Shown here: positions 21,301 through 29,236 of the stretch, piece after piece
Layout of the letters: the number at the start of each line of letters is the position of its first letter
Numbering within the stretch: the first letter of the stretch is position 1
NCBI RefSeq assembly: GCF_012641475.1
Contig: NZ_JABAIL010000006.1
Span: 310,001 to 374,000, forward strand
Reading direction: 5' to 3'
Length of the DNA stretch: 64,000 nucleotides
Origin: Flammeovirga agarivorans
Lineage (GTDB): Bacteria; Bacteroidota; Bacteroidia; Cytophagales; Flammeovirgaceae
Notes under the pieces: generated by a model
What the model saw: the letters and a program-made list of their open reading frames with translations, nothing else
What the model was told of the DNA's origin: nothing
Databases searched by the model: none
Position numbers and translations under genes: made by a program

Positions 21301-22453
21301 GATAAAGCTTAAATTAAATACGTTTGAGAAAGACAACCAACCTACATTATCTATTACAGTAGAAGATAATGGTTTAGGAATTGACGAAAAATCGATCAGT
21401 AAAATATTTGATAGATTTTATCAGACAGGAAATGCAAATTCTATCAGAATCTCAGGTTCTGGCATCGGGTTATCTATCGCAAAAGAAATTATCGAGGTGC
21501 ATGAAGGATCACTATCTGTAACAAGTAAAGAAGCTGTAGGAACTACATTTGTGATCGAATTGCCAATGAAAACAGTCGAAAATAATACGTCTGAAGTCCT
21601 TCCTGAAAACTATTTTATTGAAGATGTAAATCTAAAACAGGATGAAGAAGAAAATCAGAACATAGAAGGAGCTAAGATTTTGATAGTTGAAGACAACACT
21701 GATATTCGAAACTTTATCATCAATTTATTTGAAGGGTCTTGTGAAGTGTTGGATGCAGAAAACGGGCAGGAAGCTCTAAATATCATAAAGAAAGACAAAG
21801 AAATAGATCTTATTATTAGTGATATCATGATGCCAGTTATGGATGGACTGGATTTCTGTAAGCATGTTAAGAAAGATCCCGATACATGGCATATTCCAAT
21901 ATTCTTATTAACGGCAAGAACGTCTACTTCTCATGAATTAGAAGGCCTTGAGTATGGTGCAGATATGTACATTACCAAGCCATTTAGTCCTGCGGTCCTT
22001 AAGAAAACAGTATACAATACATTAAAACATAGAAAAAGGTTATCGACGATGTACAATGATGTTATCAAGTTGCAAAAACCGATTTCGTTGTATGAAGAAG
22101 AAAAAGAAGGAGAGTTCTTAAAAGAGATGGTAACAATTGTAGAAAAGTATCTGAGTTCGCCAGATTTTAAAGTACATACTATTGTTACAGAAATGGGGAT
22201 GTCACAATCTGTGTTATATAAGAAACTTAAGGAAGTGACAGGTAAATCTATCATCGAGTTTGTGAAAGACATACGTATGAGAAAAGCTGGAGAACTACTT
22301 CTGAAAGGCGATAAAAAAGTATTTGAGATAGCTGATGAAGTAGGTATTGGCGACATTAAATATTTTAGAAAATGTTTCAAAGAGCATTACGGTATGTCAT
22401 CGACTGAATACATGAAAAAAATGAAAAGTTTCTCTGAAGAAACACAAGAATAA
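18356..22453 (+). CDS. Hybrid two-component system sensor-regulator (HTCS), complete
   Basis: About 1365 residues from the ATG at 18356, which gives a clean signal peptide (MKYIYQVIFLVLYLL); the frame also opens at 18338. Residue numbers below count from 18356. The periplasmic part is a two-component propeller with repeated units such as DDYGFLWIATLKGLSMFNG and DDDGNLWVCSRNGLY, then a Y_Y_Y domain near 710-780. One membrane helix is at about 800-820. The kinase has the phosphorylated His at about 855 (NISHELRTPL), an ATPase domain with VEDNGLGID and GSGIGLSIA, a receiver with Asp about 1156 (SDIMMPVMDG), and an AraC-type DNA-binding domain at the end. It should sense a glycan fragment and switch on neighbouring genes in one protein. 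The sulfatase/glycosidase cluster begins 176 bases downstream on the same strand. Confidence 0.96.
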   Translation: MKYIYQVIFLVLYLLTPINSLGVENFEIQKLTVSQGLAHSDVRGICQDDYGFLWIATLKGLSMFNGKEVTNFQYNQFNKSDFPTNRIIAMKKGKGPYLYLLLENHGISIFNTDDYTIKNFHLLNDKDNVNLLDLRTMSLLYMDGYGDKLFLASRKGFVYQVNLDANGKPVQIEKLKIINDLTKKDYRIRSILADDDGNLWVCSRNGLYLRQKGDDIKKVNFKNKNITDLKKIFKINKDNYLIGTNQSAYKFNLKTGNVKRILANKKINEVTGFLKRENNELWIGTNNGIWIKPEHGKPRHLIPDESSMVNRISVLYKDNSNSLWIGCNAIGVRYINTKSQVVDNIPLKTGQEDGIKKGFITSISKIDNYLLIGSMDTDLYFYDLNKKEFTTSRVFNNSNFVTKILVTKDRRIWIGTRNNGLKVSKKPFTSIADLEWINARNEIKNAEKVRGKISYIQDLFEDKYNNLWVSSHDLPLFRYNISEKTVQLYEGYDNNEIQVSNLYYEPTKDLIWLSTMNYGLFRLTVENDKIKSTRHYKSNLNDATTISSNYTWSVVRDFNDKIWVGTIGGGLNLLKDEEKGIFEKLNATNSDSDIECLLVDAIQKKIWYAGGTIASYDPQTKENIIYSRVDGVKNENGFKVGADYLAEDGIMYFGGVENLSFIDPNKLIHNNFNPTINLTSLSVNESPVHIGQEVDGRVILEKGLHITDKFVLGPDQKNFNISFIAIYPSAVNQVEYQYKLEGYDSHWIRVNKGENKVYFSNLPSGEYTFNVRTRISNGEWSIPATVKIKIEKPFWKQWYFILTLIIVVMVILVIININYLRQQKLAHKLEITELEREKDQELIDQKLKFYTNISHELRTPLTLMKGPLEDLVSNHSIRSSLREKVLLAYNQTNKLLDLVNQLLDFRKIENEKIQLNLQNGNFYDFIHEIFTTFNYKAKSKQIDYKFTSKKGDYIMAFDKSKMETVFMNLFSNAFKFTEEGGAIKLKLNTFEKDNQPTLSITVEDNGLGIDEKSISKIFDRFYQTGNANSIRISGSGIGLSIAKEIIEVHEGSLSVTSKEAVGTTFVIELPMKTVENNTSEVLPENYFIEDVNLKQDEEENQNIEGAKILIVEDNTDIRNFIINLFEGSCEVLDAENGQEALNIIKKDKEIDLIISDIMMPVMDGLDFCKHVKKDPDTWHIPIFLLTARTSTSHELEGLEYGADMYITKPFSPAVLKKTVYNTLKHRKRLSTMYNDVIKLQKPISLYEEEKEGEFLKEMVTIVEKYLSSPDFKVHTIVTEMGMSQSVLYKKLKEVTGKSIIEFVKDIRMRKAGELLLKGDKKVFEIADEVGIGDIKYFRKCFKEHYGMSSTEYMKKMKSFSEETQE

Positions 22454-22458
22454 AGGGA

Positions 22459-22497
22459 AAAACACCTTGTGGAATATAATACTACAAGGTGTTTTTG
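22459..22497 (+). terminator. Terminator after the complete HTCS gene
   Basis: ACACCTTGT and ACAAGGTGT pair perfectly around a loop of about 15 bases, followed by TTTTTG. It lies a few bases after the stop codon. Confidence 0.8.
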
Positions 22498-22629
22498 TAA
22501 ATGGTTATTTCATTTTTAAGAGGGGGCATTTTAGTTAATACTCCATTTGCAAGAATCCTCACCCCAAAAATCATTAGGTGTAAATTATACTTGTATAAAG
22601 AAATTTTAGAGCACTTATTTTTTTATATA

Positions 22630-24576
22630 ATGAAAGAATTATTATTAATAAACATACTGGTATTCATCTCCATTATGTCAGGGTCTGCTCAGAATAAAGC
22701 TGACAAACCTAATATCTTATGGATTACCTTTGAGGATACATCTCCTCATATGATATATGATAATCCGGCGGCAAAAACTCCTGTAATGGATAAGATGGCT
22801 GAAACAGGTATCCGATTTAATTCTGCTTTTTCAACAGCAACAATTTGCTCGGCATCTAGGTCTGCAATTATAACAGGTCTACATGCGACTTCTATTGGTA
22901 CAGGTAATCACCGTTCAAAAGTCAACTTACCTAGTCAAGTGAAAGGCTTTCCTTACTACTTAAGAAAGGAAGGGTATTATACCACGAATAACAAGAAGAA
23001 AGACTACAATGTGATGAAGACTCCAGCTTTCACAAAAGAAGCATGGGACGAATCAAGTGGAAATGCTCATTGGAGAAATCGTCCAACTAAAAAAACACCT
23101 TTCTTTAGTGTCTTTAATATCATGTATTCTCATGCGAGCCGTAAGTTTGTAAATCCTGAGAAAAAATACATTGAGGAGGTATATAATAATCTTCCAGAAG
23201 AATTTAGAACAACACCGGAAGAAGTGGTACTGCCAGAGTATATAAAAGATACGCCTAAAATGCGTAAACATTTTGCTAGAATTTATAATTGTATCAACTA
23301 TACAGATTATACGATTGGAAAAATATTAGATGAATTAAAGAAAGACAAGCTAGAAGATAATACGATTGTATTTATCTATTCTGACCATGGAGAAGCGATG
23401 CCTCGAGGGAAAGGAAATGGCTTGAATACAGGACATAGAGTGCCTCTTTATGTATATGTTCCTAAGAAATACCAAGGACTTACTCCATTTAAGTCGGGAA
23501 AAGCAACGGATCAGGTAATGAGTTTTGAAGATTTAGGTCCTACTGTATTATCGTTAGCTGGTGTAGAAATTCCATCACATATGGAAGGAGGAAACTTCTT
23601 ATCTTCTTCTTTTAAGAAAGAAATGTTTTATGGTGCAAAAGACGGAACAGACGATGCTAGAGATATCACAAGAGAAGTTTCAGACGGGCGTTTTATCTAT
23701 TCTAGAATTTACAATCCAATTTTACCAGAGCTACAATACAAGCATTACACAGGGCATTCAAAGATCTATGTTACCATGAGAGATGATCTTTGGAAAAATC
23801 GATTAAAAGGATTTCAAAAGTCAATTTTCACAGAAGAAAGAGCTTACGAAACACTTTATGATTTAAAGAATGATCCTTGGGAAATGAATAACCTTGCTGA
23901 TGATCCTGAATTTAAGGAGCAATTAGAAAAAATGAGAGCATTCTGCCAAGAGCAAATTTTAGCGACTAGAGATCTTCAATTTATGCCTTCAGGGGAGATG
24001 CTTAGGTTAGATAAAGAATCAGGATTAACACCATTTGAATATAAAACGGATGAGGAGATCTATCCATTAAGTAAGATTCTTCCTATTGCAGAGTTAAGTG
24101 GAAAAGGCAAAGAAGTTATCGAGCAACAAGTGGAAGCATTGAATGACAATGAAGATTTGGTACGTTATTGGGCTTTATTTGGTTTGAAAAATCAAAAAGA
24201 AGATGCTGAACCATATCTTGATAAGATTATTAAGATGATGGAAAATGACAAAGCAGCTTTTAATAGAATTGAGGCGGCTACTATTGTACATGCTCTGAAA
24301 AGAGACGATGCTTCTAAAGCAGTTCTTAACAAATATGCATTGAGTACAGATATGTTTTACCAATGGTATGCGTTAAGAAATATCCAAGATTACTTACCAA
24401 ATCAACTTGATTTTGTAGATACTTACAATACAGCTTTGAGTAAGCTCAAACCTAACAAGAGTTTACCTGAAGATTTGAAGAATGTGAGGTTTGATGTATT
24501 TGATACTTGTAAAGGAGCATTATATATGATCAAACAAAAGCAGAAGTATAATTTATTACCTGCTCAAGCAAATTAA
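22630..24576 (+). CDS. Secreted sulfatase with C-terminal helical-repeat extension
   Basis: 648 residues from the ATG at 22630, where a signal peptide starts (MKELLLINILVFIS); the frame is open back to 22501 but those residues do not look like a leader. The formylglycine motif is CSASR with Cys73. Metal-site segments are ITFEDTSPH and YSDHGEAMPRGKG. The Glu-Asp pair and the Asp-His/PRGKG pattern recall sulfamidase-like S1 members. After about residue 480 the chain continues as a helical region with repeated units such as DLVRYWALFGLKNQ and FNRIEAATIVHAL, probably HEAT-like. The first 630 residues of the sulfatase at 54384-57461 match closely, so they are paralogs. It is the first gene of a cluster with a glycosidase and a second sulfatase. 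Confidence 0.88.
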   Translation: MKELLLINILVFISIMSGSAQNKADKPNILWITFEDTSPHMIYDNPAAKTPVMDKMAETGIRFNSAFSTATICSASRSAIITGLHATSIGTGNHRSKVNLPSQVKGFPYYLRKEGYYTTNNKKKDYNVMKTPAFTKEAWDESSGNAHWRNRPTKKTPFFSVFNIMYSHASRKFVNPEKKYIEEVYNNLPEEFRTTPEEVVLPEYIKDTPKMRKHFARIYNCINYTDYTIGKILDELKKDKLEDNTIVFIYSDHGEAMPRGKGNGLNTGHRVPLYVYVPKKYQGLTPFKSGKATDQVMSFEDLGPTVLSLAGVEIPSHMEGGNFLSSSFKKEMFYGAKDGTDDARDITREVSDGRFIYSRIYNPILPELQYKHYTGHSKIYVTMRDDLWKNRLKGFQKSIFTEERAYETLYDLKNDPWEMNNLADDPEFKEQLEKMRAFCQEQILATRDLQFMPSGEMLRLDKESGLTPFEYKTDEEIYPLSKILPIAELSGKGKEVIEQQVEALNDNEDLVRYWALFGLKNQKEDAEPYLDKIIKMMENDKAAFNRIEAATIVHALKRDDASKAVLNKYALSTDMFYQWYALRNIQDYLPNQLDFVDTYNTALSKLKPNKSLPEDLKNVRFDVFDTCKGALYMIKQKQKYNLLPAQAN

Positions 24577-24586
24577 GATAAGATGA

Positions 24587-24615
24587 TTCTACCCTTATTG
24601 ATATAGGGGTAGAAC
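24587..24615 (+). other. Hairpin between sulfatase and glycosidase genes
   Basis: TTCTACCCTTAT and ATAGGGGTAGAA pair over 12 bases with one G:U and a two-base loop. No T run follows, so it is more likely an mRNA processing or stability element than a terminator. The next gene starts 14 bases later. Confidence 0.45.
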
Positions 24616-24629
24616 TTAAAAATATAAGT

Positions 24630-27026
24630 ATGAAAGTTATATTATTACTAACGGCACTATTTAGTGTTACGTGGGCTCACTCGATGTCTTTGAATGATTC
24701 AACAACTGTAGCAGTTTTCGATGAAGAAGAGCCGAATAGTAGTTATGTCAAATCAAAGATCAATATAATTACTAAAAACCCTATTAAACTTCATCAAGGA
24801 TTTGCAGGATTCAATATGCGTATTGGAGATACACCTTGGACATATAATAATCCGGTGTTTAGAAAGGGTGTCCAACAAGCCAATCCAGGTTTTTTACGAT
24901 ACTTTTCAGGAACAAGAAACGATTATCTAGATTTCAATACAGGATTATATATTGAAGAGCATCATGAACAAATTAAAAGTGCCAACAAAGAAGATGGTGA
25001 CGATGGGTGGAAGGAAAAGGTTCCCAATGATATAAAATGGGTAAATGGAAAAATTCCAAATAGATTGTCTGATATGTATGATCTGTGTGGATCTGTGGGC
25101 TCAAGGCTAATCATTACGCTTAACCCTTTTGTACAATCTCCGGAAGAGGTAAAGACTTTTATTAAGTTTATTAAGGACAATAATATCATTGTTGAGGCTT
25201 ACCAATTGGCTAATGAACCGCAATTATATAGAAAACCGAAGGGAAAATATTTCTTCAAAAATGGCGAAGACTTTGCCTATAAAGTAGATGAAATTATAAA
25301 AGCGGTAAGAGAAATTGATCCCGACGCTAGAATAGCTCATAACTATGCCTTTGATAATATTTCCTCAGGAAAATGGGCTGAAGGGATTAAGAAGTATCAT
25401 AAAGAGAATGGAAGAAACTGGGACTATGTATCTATGCACTCTTATTTATTCTTTGGAACAGGTAATAAGGATTATGACAAAGAATTAGAAAGAATCAGAA
25501 CAAGAATCAGGAAATTTACAAGTGATGATTTCTTTGATGGCAGATTTACAAAAACATCGTGGGAAGATTCTAAACTGATCATTACGGAATTTAGTTTATG
25601 GAACAAGACAGTGCGATATACTCATGCGTACGGTAACTTGTTCAATCCGGAGTACTTAATGAGAATGTCTGTTCAGCCGAGAGCTTACATGATTGGTAAT
25701 CACTATCTGGGTGAGGCTATAAGAGCAAAAAATAAGTACAAAAATAAAATATTTGAGGCGTATAATAATCACGAACATTTTGATCCAAGTAATCTACCTA
25801 ACAGTTACACTGCTCGAGAGGAAAAAGTTGCATTAGGACATATCTATGGAGTATTAAATAACAGTGATCAAAGCTATATCACAAAGATTTCGGGTTCTGC
25901 TAAAGTTTCCGCTCAAGAAGAAGAGGTGGATGCATTGTACGCAGTAGGTTATAGAGGAAATGAAAGGGTCGATTATCTAATGGTTGTCAATACTTCTAAT
26001 AAGGGCCATAAGGTACAAGTAAAATTAGATGGTACACTTATCGATAAAAAGTTAGCGATCAAATATTCATATGGAGAAACTCCTCAGGGCGAAATATTAC
26101 ATGGAGAGGAAAATGCTATTAGTAGTGAAAAAGTGACAATTCGTCCTTATAGCGTTACCATTATTTCTTGGCCGAAAGATCAATTACCAACTCCAAAACC
26201 AACAAGAATATATTCTATTCGCCATGAGAAGAATGCTGCCACTTTAAAATGGTGGAAAAGAAATACCGCAGATGAGTATATCATCAAGTACGGCACCTCA
26301 AAAAATAACCTTAATCAAACTGTTAAGGTGAAAGGAGTAGAAACAAAGACAATAAATGGGTTAGATCATAGCAAAGAGTATTTCTTTTCTGTTGTAGCTA
26401 AAAATCAATCGGGAAGTAGTGAGTCTTCTAATATTGTCAATACCAAAGTGAATAAGCCTGATGCACCAAAATTAGTGCGTTCTTACAAATACGATGGAAA
26501 AGTGATTGTACATTGGGAGTCGGTTCCTTTTGCCAATAGTTATAAGGTACAGTATAAGACTAAAAACGGTGACTTTTCTGAAGAAGTAGACGCTAAAAAC
26601 ATTACAGGTTATGTTATTGAAAAACTAATAAATAACATTGAATATGAAATAAGTGTAACTGCTTATAATGGAAATGGCAATAGTCAATCATCGAATGTGT
26701 TTAATGTGACTCCCTCTGGGAATATTCCATGGACACCTTATTGGTTGAGAGTTTCAAATGAAAAAGGTGAAGGAGTAAAATTAAAATGGCAACCTTCTGA
26801 TAATAATAAAGGAGGGAAGTACTCGGTATATTACTGTCCATCTCCTTGGGATGAGTCTTCTTATGAGTTAATGGCAGAAGGGCTAACATCACCTGAATTT
26901 GTAGATACAAAGGAAAGATCGGGCAATAGATGGTACTACAGAGTGAAATCAGTTACAGAAGATGGAGCAAGTAATTTCTATTCTAACATTGCCACATTTA
27001 CGACGAAAAAGAAAAATACAAAGTAA
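24630..27026 (+). CDS. Clan GH-A-like glycoside hydrolase with three FN3 domains
   Basis: A 798-residue secreted protein with signal peptide MKVILLLTALFSVTWAHS. Residues about 50-400 look like a retaining TIM-barrel hydrolase: the acid/base candidate is Glu196 in QLANEPQLY and the nucleophile candidate is Glu320 in LIITEFSLWN, each at the end of a predicted strand as in clan A. An all-beta segment (about 420-515) probably accompanies the barrel, followed by three fibronectin type III domains at about 525-610, 615-700 and 705-795. There is no type IX sorting tail or lipobox, so it is probably periplasmic. I do not recognise the family with certainty; some unusual red-algal galactan hydrolases (beta-carrageenase-type exo-enzymes such as GH167) would fit the context. 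It lies between two sulfatases, 53 bases after the first, so they probably act on the same glycan. Confidence 0.75.
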   Translation: MKVILLLTALFSVTWAHSMSLNDSTTVAVFDEEEPNSSYVKSKINIITKNPIKLHQGFAGFNMRIGDTPWTYNNPVFRKGVQQANPGFLRYFSGTRNDYLDFNTGLYIEEHHEQIKSANKEDGDDGWKEKVPNDIKWVNGKIPNRLSDMYDLCGSVGSRLIITLNPFVQSPEEVKTFIKFIKDNNIIVEAYQLANEPQLYRKPKGKYFFKNGEDFAYKVDEIIKAVREIDPDARIAHNYAFDNISSGKWAEGIKKYHKENGRNWDYVSMHSYLFFGTGNKDYDKELERIRTRIRKFTSDDFFDGRFTKTSWEDSKLIITEFSLWNKTVRYTHAYGNLFNPEYLMRMSVQPRAYMIGNHYLGEAIRAKNKYKNKIFEAYNNHEHFDPSNLPNSYTAREEKVALGHIYGVLNNSDQSYITKISGSAKVSAQEEEVDALYAVGYRGNERVDYLMVVNTSNKGHKVQVKLDGTLIDKKLAIKYSYGETPQGEILHGEENAISSEKVTIRPYSVTIISWPKDQLPTPKPTRIYSIRHEKNAATLKWWKRNTADEYIIKYGTSKNNLNQTVKVKGVETKTINGLDHSKEYFFSVVAKNQSGSSESSNIVNTKVNKPDAPKLVRSYKYDGKVIVHWESVPFANSYKVQYKTKNGDFSEEVDAKNITGYVIEKLINNIEYEISVTAYNGNGNSQSSNVFNVTPSGNIPWTPYWLRVSNEKGEGVKLKWQPSDNNKGGKYSVYYCPSPWDESSYELMAEGLTSPEFVDTKERSGNRWYYRVKSVTEDGASNFYSNIATFTTKKKNTK

Positions 27027-27103
27027 TAATACTATGTGTTCTGTTTTCATTCTATTCGAAAATAGAAAGACATTTCAATTAAGATGTGTGATTTAAATTA
27101 TAA

Positions 27104-27121
27104 TCCTCCTTTTTTAGGAGG
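27104..27121 (+). other. Short hairpin between glycosidase and second sulfatase
   Basis: TCCTCC and AGGAGGA pair around a T loop. The stem is short and only a weak T run follows, so it is at best a partial terminator. Confidence 0.3.
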
Positions 27122-27170
27122 ACTACTTTTTACCACTCCATCTTAATAGTTGAACAAACGAAATAAGAAA

Positions 27171-28718
27171 ATGAGAAGAGTAATATTTTATATAGGTGTA
27201 GTTTATTTATTATTGAATACCGGATGTACTAAAACAATTACTTCCAGTACTCAACAAAATAAAGAAGTACTAAAACCTAATATCATTTTTGTGTATTTTG
27301 ATGATCTCGGTTTTGGAGATATTGGTGTAAATGGTGCTGACAAAAACTTAAAAACACCTCACCTTGATGCTTTGGCTTTAGGTGGGATTAACTTTAAAAA
27401 TGGGTATGCTACTTCAGCCACTTGTACACCATCAAGGTATGCAGCATTTACAGGGCAATACCCATGGAGAAAAAATGCACAGATTCTTCCAGGATCTGCA
27501 CCAATGCTTATTGATACTACTCAAGTTACATTACCTAAGATGCTTCAATCTGCAGGATACACTACAGGTATTATTGGGAAATGGCACTTGGGGCTTGGAA
27601 CAAATGATAAAGATTGGAACAGGCCAATTTATCCTGGACCTAATGAGGTCGGATTTGACTTATCTTATATTTTGGCAGCGACTCAAGATAGGGTGCCAAC
27701 CGTATATATTGAAGACGGTAATGTAGTAAATTTAGATCCGAATGATCCAATTGAAATTAACTACAAAGAAAATTTCGATGGACAGCCTACAGGTAAGAGT
27801 CACCCTGAACTTACTTCAATGAAATGGCATCATGGACATAATGCTTCAATCATAAATGGTATTCCAAGAATTGGTTATATGAAAGGTGGTAAAAGTGCCA
27901 CCTGGAGTGATATAGATATGGCTGACCATTTCTTAGCTAAAGTAAAAAGCTTTATTGTTGAAAATGCTAATGGAGAGAAACCCTTTTTCTTAACTTATAC
28001 TATGCAGCAACCTCATGTTCCTAGAACTCCACACCCTAGATTTGTAGGAAAATCGGGTATGGGACCAAGAGGAGATGTAATTATTGAAGCGGATTGGTGT
28101 ATTGGTGAATTAATGAAAACGATTCGCCAACAAGGTATCGAAGAGAACACACTAATTATTCTATCTTCCGACAATGGACCAGTACTTAATGACGGGTATT
28201 ATGATGAAGCGGTTGAATTATTGGGGCAGCATGATCCAAACGGTGGACTTAGAGGTGGAAAGTATTCATTATTTGATGCAGGGGCACATGTTCCTTTTAT
28301 CACTTATTGGAAAGGTAAAATACAGCCAAGCACATCAGATGCATTAGTGTGTCAGGTAGATTTATTTGCCTCACTTGCAGATCTTGTTGGTAGTCATCAA
28401 AAAGCTCAAGATTCAGAAAATGTGATGGATGCTTTCCTAGGGAAATCTTCAGAAGGAAGAGAATCTTTAATATTAGAGGCAAGTACCAAAACATCATATC
28501 GAAAAGGTGATTATGTATTGATACCAGCTTATAAAGGAAAGAAGGTGAATAAGAAGGTGAATATTGAGTTAGGGAATTCTCCAGAAATGGCTCTTTATAA
28601 TTTAAAGCTAGATCCCTCTCAGAAAAAAAATATTGCAGAGGATAATCCGGAGCTAGTGAAAACACTATACAATGAGTATTTGATCAAAAGAGGAATTCAA
28701 CCAAAGAATATGAAATAA
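27171..28718 (+). CDS. Lipoprotein sulfatase (arylsulfatase A-like), paralog of 4565-6112
   Basis: 515 residues from the ATG at 27171; the frame opens at a TTG at 27150, but the ATG directly precedes a lipoprotein signal with lipobox LNTGC. The formylglycine motif is CTPSR with Cys85. Metal-site segments YFDDLGFGD and SSDNGPVLNDGYYDEA, the block WHHGHNASIINGIPRIG and the segment AATQDRVPTVYIE are shared with the sulfatase at 4565, which has the same length. The two therefore probably desulfate the same or a closely related residue in two linked operons. It is the last gene of the HTCS-linked cluster and a very strong terminator follows. Confidence 0.92.
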   Translation: MRRVIFYIGVVYLLLNTGCTKTITSSTQQNKEVLKPNIIFVYFDDLGFGDIGVNGADKNLKTPHLDALALGGINFKNGYATSATCTPSRYAAFTGQYPWRKNAQILPGSAPMLIDTTQVTLPKMLQSAGYTTGIIGKWHLGLGTNDKDWNRPIYPGPNEVGFDLSYILAATQDRVPTVYIEDGNVVNLDPNDPIEINYKENFDGQPTGKSHPELTSMKWHHGHNASIINGIPRIGYMKGGKSATWSDIDMADHFLAKVKSFIVENANGEKPFFLTYTMQQPHVPRTPHPRFVGKSGMGPRGDVIIEADWCIGELMKTIRQQGIEENTLIILSSDNGPVLNDGYYDEAVELLGQHDPNGGLRGGKYSLFDAGAHVPFITYWKGKIQPSTSDALVCQVDLFASLADLVGSHQKAQDSENVMDAFLGKSSEGRESLILEASTKTSYRKGDYVLIPAYKGKKVNKKVNIELGNSPEMALYNLKLDPSQKKNIAEDNPELVKTLYNEYLIKRGIQPKNMK

Positions 28719-28739
28719 CTCTTTTAGTTAGAATGCTAC

Positions 28740-28787
28740 AAAAATTAAGGTCACTATAACCATGTAGTTATAGTGACCTTAATTTTT
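28740..28787 (+). terminator. Strong terminator with a perfect 21-bp stem
   Basis: The arms begin AAAAATTAAGGTCACTATAA and pair without a mismatch over 21 bases around a six-base loop, ending in TTTTT. It lies 21 bases after the sulfatase stop codon. Confidence 0.92.
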
Positions 28788-29236
28788 GGTTTAAAAAAAG
28801 ACCTCATCAATGATAAGGTCCTTTACTTTACAATATTTTTATGAAATGAAATGAAAATATCTGCTACTTTCATAATTTTTTTACCTAATACAAACTTAGC
28901 CAATAGAAGGTAGATATAAGAAACAATTTAGTTTCTATAAAGGGTCTAATTATTCATTCTATTTGAAATACTTAATCAATGTATTTCAAAAGGTCGATTA
29001 TAAGATAAAAGATACTTTATAAAAACATAATAACCCATTAATAATCAATCAGTTTATGAGAATAAATAAAATTCTATGCTATTATAAATTCCTGATAATA
29101 AATAATTTAAAATTGAAAATGAATTCATCCCCTCTTTTCAACTAAATATTTTCCATTTCAAGATCAACCGATGTCATATTTACACTTATTAAGCTAAATA
29201 CGTATTTACTAACTGTACATTAAATAAATAGTAGAA
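28788..29236. other. 449-base AT-rich intergenic region
   Basis: It must hold the promoter of the 2237-residue enzyme. On the minus strand at 28795-28822 an eight-base stem (GACCTTAT and ATGAGGTC, one G:U) followed by seven T looks like a terminator, although no minus-strand gene lies to the right. TATGCTAT at 29075-29082 echoes the possible operator near 1008. No ORF or RNA gene was recognised. Confidence 0.45.

Noticed and set aside
21931-22380. Minus-strand ORF of 149 codons opposite the HTCS output domain
   Set aside because: The plus strand encodes a full receiver and AraC domain here; the antisense frame has no conserved pattern.
27382-27726. Plus-strand ORF of 114 codons inside the sulfatase at 27171
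   Set aside because: It is a frame-shifted shadow of the conserved sulfatase core, which is intact in its own frame.
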